64,000 nucleotides of DNA, taken from Amycolatopsis japonica. GTDB taxonomy: Bacteria > Actinomycetota > Actinomycetes > Mycobacteriales > Pseudonocardiaceae. The stretch's first letter is position 1. Every line of letters starts with the position of its first letter. Shown here in pieces: positions 35,901 to 43,381 of this stretch. The notes beneath the pieces were generated by a model. It had not been told where the DNA came from. It was given only the letters and a program-made list of their open reading frames with translations, and searched no databases. The stretch spans positions 3,286,001-3,350,000 of the forward strand of contig NZ_CP008953.1 of NCBI RefSeq assembly GCF_000732925.1. Reading direction: 5' to 3'. Position numbers and translations under genes: made by a program.

Positions 35901-36116
35901 TCAGGCCTGTTCGGCGTCCGGCTTCGGCTGGTTGAAGCAGCTGACGAACAGGCACGAGCCCAGCACCATCTCGGCGCCCGCACCGGCGACGAGCGAGTCG
36001 AGCGCCTCGTCGGTGAGCTCGACGATCCCGGCCGGGTTCGCGGGCAGGATGTTGCCGCCGACCGCGGCCCGGTAGCCCTCGTCCTTCCAGTAGCGGACGA
36101 TGTCGTATTCGGACAT
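35901..36116 (-). CDS. lanA: Lanthipeptide precursor, mersacidin-like leader with unusual core
   Basis: A 71-residue precursor. The leader resembles mersacidin-family leaders: IVRYWKDEGYR, NPAGIVELTDEALDSLVAGA. Two cleavage steps may apply as in mersacidin, first by the C39 peptidase near the GAG at 45-47, then removal of a short AEMVLG segment. The core region SCLFVSCFNQPKPDAEQA has two adjacent Ser-Cys pairs (S54-C55, S59-C60), no Thr, and a polar Pro/Lys tail. It lacks the lipid II-binding CTLTxEC motif. The ATG at 36116 follows AAGGGAGACAACAC. Being - strand beside the exporter, it is divergent from bluB and separate from the lanM operon. Confidence 0.88.
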   Translation of the reverse strand: MSEYDIVRYWKDEGYRAAVGGNILPANPAGIVELTDEALDSLVAGAGAEMVLGSCLFVSCFNQPKPDAEQA

Positions 36117-36142
36117 GTGTTGTCTCCCTTGATGTTGTGATC

Positions 36143-36164
36143 CAGGCCGGGGGTGACCGGCCTG
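36143..36164. promoter_or_regulatory. Palindrome upstream of the precursor gene
   Basis: CAGGCCGGgggtgaCCGGCCTG (8-base perfect arms, six-base centre), 27 bases before the precursor start. It could be an operator or a 5' leader hairpin. Confidence 0.5.
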
Positions 36165-36274
36165 AACAACACCGTGCGGCGCACCGGTGGGCGGCGGGTG
36201 GGTACGAGGTGGACGTCCGGTGGGGAGATCGACCGCTCGATCCCCGCGGGAGCCGGTCAGGCACGATCGGGCTC

Positions 36275-36916
36275 ATGAAGCGTGACGCAGACGACCGTTC
36301 GTTGTACGAGACCATCTTCCGCCGCCGGGACACGAGGGGTGAGTTCACCGGAGAGCCGATTCCGGCGGAGGTACTGCGTCGCGTACTGAGCGCGGCGCAC
36401 GCGGCACCGAGCGTCGGCCTCTCCCAGCCATGGGATTTCGTCGTCGTGTCCGATATGGACCTTCGCAAGAAGTTCCGTGAACACGTGCTCGCCGAACGCG
36501 AAGTGTTCGAAGGCGGGCTGGATGCCGAGAGGGCCCGTGTCTTCGCGCCGATCAAGATCGAAGGGATCGTGGCGTCTTCCGCGGGCATCGTGGTCGGCTA
36601 CGACCCGTCGCGCGGTGCGCCGGATGTCCTGGGGCGGCACGCGATCGCCGACGCCGGTCTGTACTCGGTGTGCCTGGCCATCCAGAACCTCTGGCTGGCG
36701 GCGACCGCCGAAGGGCTCGGCGTCGGCTGGGTCAGCTTCTACCGCGAAGAGTACTTGCGCGAACTGGTGGCGTTGCCCGAACACGTGCGCCCGGTGGCGT
36801 GGCTGTGCGTCGGCCCGGTGCGCGATCTGCCGACGGTGCCCGATCTGGAACGGCATGGCTGGCGGGAACGTCTTCCGCTCGACGCGGTGCTGCACTACGA
36901 CCAGTACTCGAAGTAA
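36275..36916 (+). CDS. bluB: 5,6-dimethylbenzimidazole synthase BluB
   Basis: A 213-residue nitroreductase-fold enzyme that fragments reduced FMN with oxygen to give 5,6-dimethylbenzimidazole, the lower ligand of vitamin B12. BluB features are YETIFRRRDTRGEF at the N-terminus, AAPSVGLSQPWDFVVV, a DAGLYSVCLAIQNLWLAATA helix, and GLGVGWVSFYRE near the end. ATG at 36275; no strong ribosome site. I looked upstream for a cobalamin riboswitch box and did not find one. No other B12 gene is present in the window. It converges with the nicR gene across a repeat-bearing gap. Its neighbour, the lanthipeptide precursor, is divergent. Confidence 0.9.
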   Translation: MKRDADDRSLYETIFRRRDTRGEFTGEPIPAEVLRRVLSAAHAAPSVGLSQPWDFVVVSDMDLRKKFREHVLAEREVFEGGLDAERARVFAPIKIEGIVASSAGIVVGYDPSRGAPDVLGRHAIADAGLYSVCLAIQNLWLAATAEGLGVGWVSFYREEYLRELVALPEHVRPVAWLCVGPVRDLPTVPDLERHGWRERLPLDAVLHYDQYSK

Positions 36917-36969
36917 GGCAAGTGAGCTCTGCGGCGTGAGTCCGGACTGGCGATGCGGATGAGTGACCG

Positions 36970-37022
36970 GGGGTGAAGGCTCCCTTCATCGCATCAGACG
37001 CGGCGAAGGGAGCCTTCACCCC
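36970..37022. repeat. 23-base-arm palindrome with GCATCAGACGCGG loop
   Basis: Arms 36970-36992 and 37000-37022 match at 21 of 23 positions (GGGGTGAAGGCTCCCTTC core). It is nearly the same as the element at 23921 and lies between convergent genes. Confidence 0.7.
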
Positions 37023-37217
37023 ACGGCCGACCCGTCCGCCCCCCCCAAAAAAAAATCACTCACACCCCGAGCTCAAAGCGGTCAAATCGGGCATTCACCC
37101 TCGGAAAGTGTCCCTTGTGGACGGCCAAACCCCTCAATTTCGAAAGATGGGGCAAAGTGGCGTGCTCTACGGCTGGACCGAAAGGGGCTTTCGCTGCGTC
37201 TGATGCGGCGTTGGTGT

Positions 37218-37270
37218 GCGCCCAATGTGGCATTGGAGACGGTGGGCGTCCCCAATGCCACATTGGGCGC
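37218..37270. repeat. Perfect 19-base-arm palindrome
   Basis: Arms 37218-37236 (GCGCCCAATGTGGCATTGG) and 37252-37270 are perfect reverse complements around 15 bases. It lies 38 bases after the end of the - strand nicR gene, in terminator position for it. Confidence 0.7.
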
Positions 37271-37308
37271 AGCGAGGCAACGGCTCGGCACGCAAGCGGC
37301 GGCCGCGG

Positions 37309-37809
37309 TCAGCGCAGCTTGTCGACCTCGGCGATCCGCTCCCAGCGCGCGCCGAGGGCGTTGAGCAGCGCGGCCATGTCGATGTCGTCGTCGCCGTCGA
37401 GGAGCGCCTTGTCCAGCCGCCGGGCGCGGCGGTTGACCTGGCTCAGGACCGACTTGCCCTCGTCGGTGAGCGAAAGCAGTTTGCGCCGCGCGTCGTGCGG
37501 GGATTCGACGCGGCGGATGAGCCCTCGCCGCTCCAGCCTGCGGCACAGGTCGGCCATCGTCGAGGTGTCGAGGGCGACCGCGCCGGCCAGCGAACTCTGG
37601 TCGCTTCCGGGGTAGGCGCGGACCGCGGACAGGACCGCGAACTGCGGGCCGGTCAGTACCGGGTCCACGTGACGGTTCCACGCGGCGAGGTAGGCCTGGT
37701 ACAGCCGCCGGGCGCCGTAGCCGGGGGCCGCCAGCAGGTCGGAGGGTGGCGCGGGAGTGACGGCCGGCGTGTCGCCCTTGAGCCTGCCCGTACGCGCCGC
37801 TTCACCCAT
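37309..37809 (-). CDS. nicR: MarR family repressor, NicR-like
   Basis: A 166-residue winged-helix regulator. Its MarR core runs from LTGPQFAVLSAVRAYPGSDQ through the recognition helix (DTSTMADLCRRLERRGLIRR) and the wing ESPHDARRKLLSLTDEG. The ATG at 37809 follows GGAGTAGCG. It is divergent from the nicotinate operon, as in Pseudomonas putida, where the MarR-type NicR represses nic genes until 6-hydroxynicotinate binds. The gap contains a 40-base-spaced repeat that is likely its operator. Orthology is inferred from gene context; nicX is the first target gene. Confidence 0.85.
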   Translation of the reverse strand: MGEAARTGRLKGDTPAVTPAPPSDLLAAPGYGARRLYQAYLAAWNRHVDPVLTGPQFAVLSAVRAYPGSDQSSLAGAVALDTSTMADLCRRLERRGLIRRVESPHDARRKLLSLTDEGKSVLSQVNRRARRLDKALLDGDDDIDMAALLNALGARWERIAEVDKLR

Positions 37810-37914
37810 CGCTACTCCTTGTCGGCTCCAACCCGCTGCCCGGGCCCCCGCGGTGATCCTACGTGTCCGGACGGTCGCTCACGGGAAGGCCGCCGAGATC
37901 TGTCCGCCGTCACC

Positions 37915-37982
37915 TCTTGCGTATCCGGATAGTACGTGTTCGTATGAAGCCCGGTCTTGCGTACCCGGATAGTACGTGCTCG
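37915..37982. promoter_or_regulatory. Tandem 28-base operator repeats upstream of the nicotinate operon
   Basis: Two copies at 37915-37942 and 37955-37982 differ at two positions. Their shared core is GCGTAyCCGGATAGTACGTG and their spacing is exactly 40 bases (about four helical turns). Each core contains the near-palindrome TATCCGGATA. Position between nicR and nicX suits NicR binding. Confidence 0.75.
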
Positions 37983-38005
37983 GATCAATATGGAGGTGGT
38001 CGGCG

Positions 38006-39052
38006 ATGGACCGGAACCTGTTCAACGACATCTGTTTGCGCCAGCTGACGTTCTCGGGGGTGCACGAGGGCGAGACCGTGGTGGTGCTGACCCGCGGCGG
38101 TGAGCGGGCGGAGTACGCCGACGCCTTCTTGTGGGCCGCGCAGCAGCTCGGCGCTTCGGCCTACCACATGCGGCTGCCCTCGCCGGTCAGCGCGGCGGGC
38201 GCGTGGGCGGTGGGCGACTCGGGGCTCGGGAACATCCCGTTGGCGGTGGAGGCGCTCAAGAGCGTCGACATGGTGGTCGACTGCACGTTCCTGTTGTTCA
38301 GCAAGGAACAGTTCGCCATCCAGGACGCGGGCACCCGGATCCTCACCGCCGTCGAACCGCCCGAGCTGCTGGCCAGGCTCATGCCGACGAAGGAACTGCG
38401 CGAGCGCGTGGAGATCGGCGCGGAACTCCTGGCCAAGGCAGGCACGATGCGGATCACCAGCCCGGCGGGTACCGATGTCACGTATCAGCTCGGCGTGTAC
38501 CCGACGCTGTCCGAATACGGCTACACCGACACGCCCGGCCGCTGGGACCACTGGCCGGCGGCGTTCGTGTTCACCGGCGGTGCCGACGACGGCGTCGACG
38601 GGAAGATCGTGCTGTCACCGGGCGACGTTCTGTTGCCGTTCAACAGCTACGTACAGACCCCGGTCGAGATCACCATCGAGCAGGGCTTCATCCGGGACAT
38701 CCGCGGCGGAGCCGGATCGTCCGGGCTCGACGCGGATCTGCTGCGTTCCTACATCGAGAGTTTCGACGATCCCCGCGGCTACGGCATGAGCCATGTGGGC
38801 TGGGGCCTCGACGAGCGCGCGCACTGGCACGGCCTGACCCAGTTCCCCGGCGGGATGGGCATGGAGCTGCGGAGTTTCTACGGCAACGTCATGTTCTCCA
38901 TCGGCCCCAACAACGAGCTCGGCGGCCCGAACGACACGCCTTGCCACTTCGACATCCCCATGCGCGGCAATTCCCTTTACCTGGACGACGAACTGATCGT
39001 CGACAACGGCGAGCTGACCGTCGCCGAGATGCGTCCGGCGGCCCGCCGATGA
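38006..39052 (+). CDS. nicX: 2,5-dihydroxypyridine 5,6-dioxygenase (NicX)
   Basis: A 348-residue iron(II) dioxygenase that opens 2,5-dihydroxypyridine to N-formylmaleamate in aerobic nicotinate breakdown. The fold is that of leucyl aminopeptidase M29 relatives. Putative metal ligands are H263 (GMSHVGWGLDE), and H314 and D316 (PCHFDIPM), which parallel the His-His-Asp set that I recall for the P. putida enzyme. The ATG at 38006 has GGAGGT eight bases upstream. It is the first gene of the operon and overlaps nicE by four bases. Sequence otherwise looks intact along its full length. Confidence 0.9.
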   Translation: MDRNLFNDICLRQLTFSGVHEGETVVVLTRGGERAEYADAFLWAAQQLGASAYHMRLPSPVSAAGAWAVGDSGLGNIPLAVEALKSVDMVVDCTFLLFSKEQFAIQDAGTRILTAVEPPELLARLMPTKELRERVEIGAELLAKAGTMRITSPAGTDVTYQLGVYPTLSEYGYTDTPGRWDHWPAAFVFTGGADDGVDGKIVLSPGDVLLPFNSYVQTPVEITIEQGFIRDIRGGAGSSGLDADLLRSYIESFDDPRGYGMSHVGWGLDERAHWHGLTQFPGGMGMELRSFYGNVMFSIGPNNELGGPNDTPCHFDIPMRGNSLYLDDELIVDNGELTVAEMRPAARR

Positions 39053-39846
39053 CCGACCACCACATCGGGATGATCGTCCCCAGCTCGAACCTCACGATGG
39101 AGACCGAGCTGCCGCGGATGCTGCGTGCCAGGGAGGAGGCCGAGCCGGGGGACCGGTTCGTCTTCCATTCCGCGCGGGCCAGGATGCGGCACGTCGAACC
39201 CGAACAGCTGCGGGCGATGAACGCCCAGGCCGGACGGGCGGCGGCCGAACTCGCCGACGCCAAGCCCGATGTCGTCGCAACCGCGTGTCTCGTGGCGATC
39301 ATGGCCCAGGGTCCCGGCTACCACTGCACCGCCGAAGACGACATCACGCGCGTGCTGCGTGAAGAGGGTTGCGACGCGCCGGTCGTCTCCAGTGCCGGTG
39401 CGCTGCTGTCCGGGCTCGAAGCGCTCGGCGCCCGCAAGGTCGCGATCATCACGCCGTACATGAAGCCGCTGACCAAGGCGGTGGCGGACTACATCGAGGA
39501 CGCCGGATTCGAGGTCGCCGACGCCCTTTCGCTGGAAGTGCCGGACAACCTCGCCGTGGCCCGGCTGGATCCCGCCGGGCTGCGCGAGCACCATCGCAAG
39601 CTGAATCTGTCCGATGTGGACACCCTGGTGCTGTCCGCCTGTGTGCAGATGCCGTCGCTGCCCGCGATCCAGCCGGTGGAGGACGAGATCGGGATCCCGG
39701 TCCTGTCGGCGGCGACGGCCACGACGTTCCGGATCCTGACGGAACTCGGCGTCGACCCCACGGTGCCCGGCGCCGGGAGGTTGCTCAGTGGCGCGGAAGC
39801 GTTGACGAAGACGGGAGGCGGGCATGGCCGCGAGTCAGTCGTTTGA
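39049..39846 (+). CDS. nicE: Maleate isomerase (NicE), Asp/Glu racemase superfamily
   Basis: A 265-residue cytosolic enzyme converting maleate to fumarate, the last step of the pathway. Two catalytic cysteines expected for maleate isomerase are present: C80 (VVATACLVAIM) and C198 (LVLSACVQMPSLPAIQ). The N-terminal motif HIGMIVPSSNLTMETELPRML binds the substrate carboxylate in relatives. ATG at 39049 overlaps the nicX stop. Its 3' end overlaps the start of nicC by 23 bases, an unusually long same-strand overlap. Confidence 0.92.
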   Translation: MTDHHIGMIVPSSNLTMETELPRMLRAREEAEPGDRFVFHSARARMRHVEPEQLRAMNAQAGRAAAELADAKPDVVATACLVAIMAQGPGYHCTAEDDITRVLREEGCDAPVVSSAGALLSGLEALGARKVAIITPYMKPLTKAVADYIEDAGFEVADALSLEVPDNLAVARLDPAGLREHHRKLNLSDVDTLVLSACVQMPSLPAIQPVEDEIGIPVLSAATATTFRILTELGVDPTVPGAGRLLSGAEALTKTGGGHGRESVV

Positions 39847-41095
39847 GGTCGTTGTCGTCGGTGGCGGGCTCGGTGGGCTCTGCGCCGCGTTGTCCCTGCG
39901 GCAGCGGGGGTTGCGCGTCACCGTGGTCGAGGCCGCCCCGGCACTGGGCGAGATCGGCGCGGGGATCCAGACCGCGCCGAACGCCAGCCGGATCCTCATC
40001 GGCCTCGGGCTGCGCGCCCGGCTGGAGCAGGTGCGGACCGAGCCGCAGGACCAGGTGCGCCGTCGCTGGGCCGACGGCAGCATCATCGCCCAGCTGGAGC
40101 TCGGCGGGCGGGTGACCGACCAGTACGGCGCGCCCTACTGGCACTACCACCGCGCCGACCTGCACGGAGTGCTGCTCGACGCCTGCCTGGATCCCGACGG
40201 GATCGGTCCGGTGGTGCGGGTGGCGACCGGCGCGCGGGTGGTCGACCTCGACCGGACGGTGCCGGACCGGCCCGCCGTGATCGCCGCCGACGGACGCCGG
40301 TTCACCGGCGACCTCGTGATCGGGGCGGACGGCATCCGGTCTTCGGTGCGCGATCTCGCCGGCTTCGACGACACCCTCGCGTTCTCCGGCGAGATGGCGT
40401 ACCGGGCGCTGATCTCCGGCGACCTGATCGCGCAGGATCCCGCCACGCGCTTCCTGTCCGACCGCTACCACTCCACGATCTGGTACGGCCCCAACAAACA
40501 CCTGGTGCACTACATGATCCGCGGCGGGGAGTACCTCAACGTGGTCGCGATCGTGCCGTGCACCGAAACGGTGGAGAAGGACTGGAGTGGTCCGGCGACC
40601 GCCGCCGAACTCGCCGCGGAGTACCACGACTGGGACGATCGGGTTCCGACGATGCTGGCGAAGGCGAAGGACGAGGACGTCTCGGTGTGGGCGATGTACC
40701 GCCGTCGCCGTGACCCGGTCTGGGTCGACGGCCGGGTCGCCCTGCTCGGCGACGCCTGCCACGCGATGCTGCCGTACCAGGCACAAGGCGCGTCCCAGGC
40801 GATGGAAGACGCCGCGGTGCTGGCCGAAGAGCTGGGCCGCGTCACGCGCGACGGGATCGACGGTGCCCTGGTCCGCTACGTGGACCGGCGCGCCAAGCAC
40901 GCGGGCATGGTCCAGGACGCCTCGCTGCAGAACATGGACTTCTACCACCTGCCCGACGGTCCCGAACAGCGCGAACGGGACGAGAAGCTACGGCGCTTCG
41001 ACGGCGAATCCGACGTGTCCTACGACTGGCTGTGGAACGGCAGCCCGCTCACCGACCCCGACACCGAGTCCATCCACTACCAGTTCGCCCGCTGA
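39824..41095 (+). CDS. nicC: 6-hydroxynicotinate 3-monooxygenase (NicC), FAD-dependent
   Basis: A 423-residue class A flavin monooxygenase converting 6-hydroxynicotinate to 2,5-dihydroxypyridine with NADH and oxygen. Motifs are the dinucleotide fold FEVVVVGGGLGGLCAALSL, GADGIRSSVRD (DG motif), and the GD motif with flanking VALLGDACHAMLPYQAQGAS. The ATG at 39824 follows GGGAGGCGGGC and lies inside the 3' end of nicE. Family-level sequence also fits salicylate hydroxylases; the nic assignment rests on its neighbours NicX, NicE and NicD/F. Confidence 0.87.
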   Translation: MAASQSFEVVVVGGGLGGLCAALSLRQRGLRVTVVEAAPALGEIGAGIQTAPNASRILIGLGLRARLEQVRTEPQDQVRRRWADGSIIAQLELGGRVTDQYGAPYWHYHRADLHGVLLDACLDPDGIGPVVRVATGARVVDLDRTVPDRPAVIAADGRRFTGDLVIGADGIRSSVRDLAGFDDTLAFSGEMAYRALISGDLIAQDPATRFLSDRYHSTIWYGPNKHLVHYMIRGGEYLNVVAIVPCTETVEKDWSGPATAAELAAEYHDWDDRVPTMLAKAKDEDVSVWAMYRRRRDPVWVDGRVALLGDACHAMLPYQAQGASQAMEDAAVLAEELGRVTRDGIDGALVRYVDRRAKHAGMVQDASLQNMDFYHLPDGPEQRERDEKLRRFDGESDVSYDWLWNGSPLTDPDTESIHYQFAR

Positions 41096-41129
41096 GGCGC
41101 GCTGGCCGGCAATCGCATCGGAGTGGTTC

Positions 41130-42518
41130 ATGCGTACTGGTGATCAGATCGTCCAGGACCTGCCCTGGCGTTGGAGCGTGCAGGGAAAGATCTTCCTCAT
41201 CGGCGGGCTGGGCTACATGTTCGATGCCTGGGACGTCGCGCTGAACGGATTCCTCACCCCGCTCGTCGGGACGGAATTCGGCTTGTCCGCCGGTGGGAAG
41301 GGCCTGGTGGCCACCGCGAACCTGATCGGCATGGCCGTCGGCGCGGTCGTCTGGGGCACGATCGCGGACCGGATCGGCCGTAAACGGGCGTTCAGTGTCA
41401 CGTTGCTGCTGTTCGCGCTGTTCTCCGTGCTGGGCGCGCTCGCGCCGAACGTGGAGACGTTCCTGGCGCTGCGTTTCCTGGCGGGGATCGGACTGGGCGG
41501 CTGTATCCCGGTCGACTACGCGATCGTCAGCGAGTTCTCCCCGCGCAAACATCGCGGCCGGGTCTTGTCCGCGATGGACGGCTGGTGGCCGATCGGGACC
41601 ACACTGGCCGCCGTCACCGCGACGCTGCTGCTCCCGGTCCAAGGGAACTGGCGCTGGATGCTGGTCTTGATGATCCTGCCCGCGCTGCTGCTGTTCTGGG
41701 TGCGGCGTGGCGTCCCGGAATCGCCGCTGTACCTGGTGCGCAAGGGCCGTGAGGCGGAGGCGCGGGCCGTGATCGACGACCTCGTGCGCCGCACGGGAGC
41801 GACACCGGAGCCGTACTCGGTCCCGCCCGCGGTGGTCGAGGACACCCGCGGCGGCGCGGTCGCGGCCGCGTTCGATCAGCTGCGCCGGGTGTGGGCGTTC
41901 AACCCGCGGATCACGGCGGTGGCGTGGTCGCTGTTCATCAGCGTCATGCTGGTCTACTACGCCGCGCTGAGCTGGATGCCGTCCATCCTGCGGGCGCAGG
42001 GATTCGGCGAGATCGCCGCCTTCGCGTCGACCGCGCTCATGAACGCGACCGGCATCGTCGGTGTCGCGGTGGCCGTGCTCCTGGTCGACAAGGTCGGCCG
42101 CAAGCGGATCATCATGGTCGCCGGTCCGCTCACCGCACTGTCGCTCGTCGTGTTCTCCCTGCTGCTCGACACGCCTGCCGCGGCGGTGGTGGCGATCGGC
42201 GCGTTCGGCCTGTTCGCGCTGGTGGTCATCCCGGTGATGTACGCCTACGTCTCCGAGCTCTACCCGACGGAATTGCGGGCCTCGGGGTTCGGCTGGGCGT
42301 CGTCGTCGAGCCGGGCGATCACTGGTTTCGCACCGCTGCTGTTCGGAAGCGTGCTGTGGCCGGTGCTCGGGCTGCCGCTCACCTTCACCGTGCTGGGTGT
42401 GCTCGTGGTGGCCGCGGTCGTGTTCATGAAGGTGGGCGCGCCGGAGACCCGCGGCCGCGAACTCGACCGGATCGTCGACCCGGTCGAGGCACCCGCCGAG
42501 ACCAGGACGGCTCTGTGA
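41130..42518 (+). CDS. MFS transporter, probable nicotinate importer (NicT-like)
   Basis: A 462-residue major facilitator with twelve predicted helices. It shows the sugar/aromatic-acid family signatures GTIADRIGRKRAFS after helix 2, and LLVDKVGRKRIIM after helix 8. The RFLAGIGLGGCIPVDYAIVSEF stretch is typical of the aromatic acid:H+ symporter group. The ATG at 41130 has only a weak purine stretch upstream. Located between nicC and the hydroxylase subunits, it most likely imports nicotinate, as NicT is proposed to do in P. putida; specificity is inference. The next gene overlaps its stop (GTGA). Confidence 0.85.
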   Translation: MRTGDQIVQDLPWRWSVQGKIFLIGGLGYMFDAWDVALNGFLTPLVGTEFGLSAGGKGLVATANLIGMAVGAVVWGTIADRIGRKRAFSVTLLLFALFSVLGALAPNVETFLALRFLAGIGLGGCIPVDYAIVSEFSPRKHRGRVLSAMDGWWPIGTTLAAVTATLLLPVQGNWRWMLVLMILPALLLFWVRRGVPESPLYLVRKGREAEARAVIDDLVRRTGATPEPYSVPPAVVEDTRGGAVAAAFDQLRRVWAFNPRITAVAWSLFISVMLVYYAALSWMPSILRAQGFGEIAAFASTALMNATGIVGVAVAVLLVDKVGRKRIIMVAGPLTALSLVVFSLLLDTPAAAVVAIGAFGLFALVVIPVMYAYVSELYPTELRASGFGWASSSSRAITGFAPLLFGSVLWPVLGLPLTFTVLGVLVVAAVVFMKVGAPETRGRELDRIVDPVEAPAETRTAL

Positions 42519-43381
42519 AGCCCGCCGCGTTCCGGTACCACCGGGCCCACGACGTCACCGACGCCGTCGGCCTGCTCGGCGAGCTCGCCGCGGCGGGTGA
42601 GGATCCGAAGCTCATCGCCGGTGGTCAGAGCCTGATGCCGATGATGAACTTCCGGCTCGCCCGCCCCACGGCGCTGGTGGATCTGGGACCGTTGCGCCGG
42701 GACCCGGCGCTGAACTCCTTCCGTCGCACCGGTTCCAGCCTCACCATCGGCGCGCTGGTCACCCATCGGGCGGTCGAGCTCGCCGAGCTGGGACCGGATT
42801 TCGACGTGCTTTCCCGCGCGATGCGGTGGGTGGGGCATCTGCCGATCCGGTCCCGCGGCACGGTGGCGGGCAGCGTCGTCCACGGCGACGCGACCGCGGA
42901 ATGGTGCCTGCTGGCCCTGCTGCTCGACGCGGTCGTCGTCGCCGAGGGCCCGCGCGGCCCCAGGGAGATCCCGGCCGCGGAGATGTTCCACGGCTTCTAC
43001 ACCACCGCCGTCGAACCGGACGAGGTCGTGACCGCGGTGCGCTTCACGAGGCCGTCGCCCCGGGCCGCGCTGACCGAATTCGCCCGCCGTCACGGCGATT
43101 TCGCGATCGTCGACGCCGCTGTGAGCATCGACGCGGAGCGCGGGGGCCGCGTCGTGCTCGGCGGCGTCGCCCCCGCGCCCGTCCGGGTGCCCGAGGCCGA
43201 AGCGCTGCTCGACGGCGGCGTTCCCGGCCCGGAGCTGTTCGCCGCCTGCGGGGCGGCTGCCGCGGCGGCGATCGATCCGCCCGACGACGCGGCGGGCAGC
43301 GCGGCTTACCGCCGCCGGCTGGCGCGCACGCTCGTCACCCAGGCGCTGCACGAGGCGTGGGAGAAAGGAGGAACGCGATGA
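42515..43381 (+). CDS. Molybdenum hydroxylase FAD subunit (CoxM type)
   Basis: A 288-residue FAD-binding subunit of a xanthine dehydrogenase-family hydroxylase. It has the FAD pyrophosphate loop KLIAGGQSLMPMMNFRLARP and second motif RGTVAGSVVHGDATAEW. The last 90 residues form the CO dehydrogenase flavoprotein C-terminal domain (ALTEFARRHGDFAIVDAAVS). It passes electrons from the iron-sulphur subunit to an acceptor. The start is GTG at 42515, overlapping the transporter stop. P. putida NicAB has no such FAD subunit, so the nicotinate hydroxylase here is of the three-subunit kind. Confidence 0.92.
   Translation: MKPAAFRYHRAHDVTDAVGLLGELAAAGEDPKLIAGGQSLMPMMNFRLARPTALVDLGPLRRDPALNSFRRTGSSLTIGALVTHRAVELAELGPDFDVLSRAMRWVGHLPIRSRGTVAGSVVHGDATAEWCLLALLLDAVVVAEGPRGPREIPAAEMFHGFYTTAVEPDEVVTAVRFTRPSPRAALTEFARRHGDFAIVDAAVSIDAERGGRVVLGGVAPAPVRVPEAEALLDGGVPGPELFAACGAAAAAAIDPPDDAAGSAAYRRRLARTLVTQALHEAWEKGGTR

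Larger units (their letters stand above)
36917..37308. other. 392-base gap holding palindromes and a C8A9 homopolymer
   Basis: No gene is supported. It contains the palindrome at 36970-37022, a run of eight C then nine A (37039-37055), a degenerate left-half copy of the repeat family with the loop motif (about 37180-37211), and a perfect 19-base-arm palindrome at 37218-37270. It separates the convergent bluB and nicR genes. Confidence 0.7.

Noticed and set aside
36117..36274. Cobalamin riboswitch upstream of bluB
   Set aside because: No B12 box or matching conserved segments could be found in the 158-base gap; only an eight-base-arm palindrome near the precursor gene.
35815..36274. A second lanthipeptide precursor or a LanFEG immunity transporter in the locus
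   Set aside because: No other leader-like or Ser/Cys-rich short frame is visible between 35815 and 36274, and no extra ABC genes occur in 24-36 kb.
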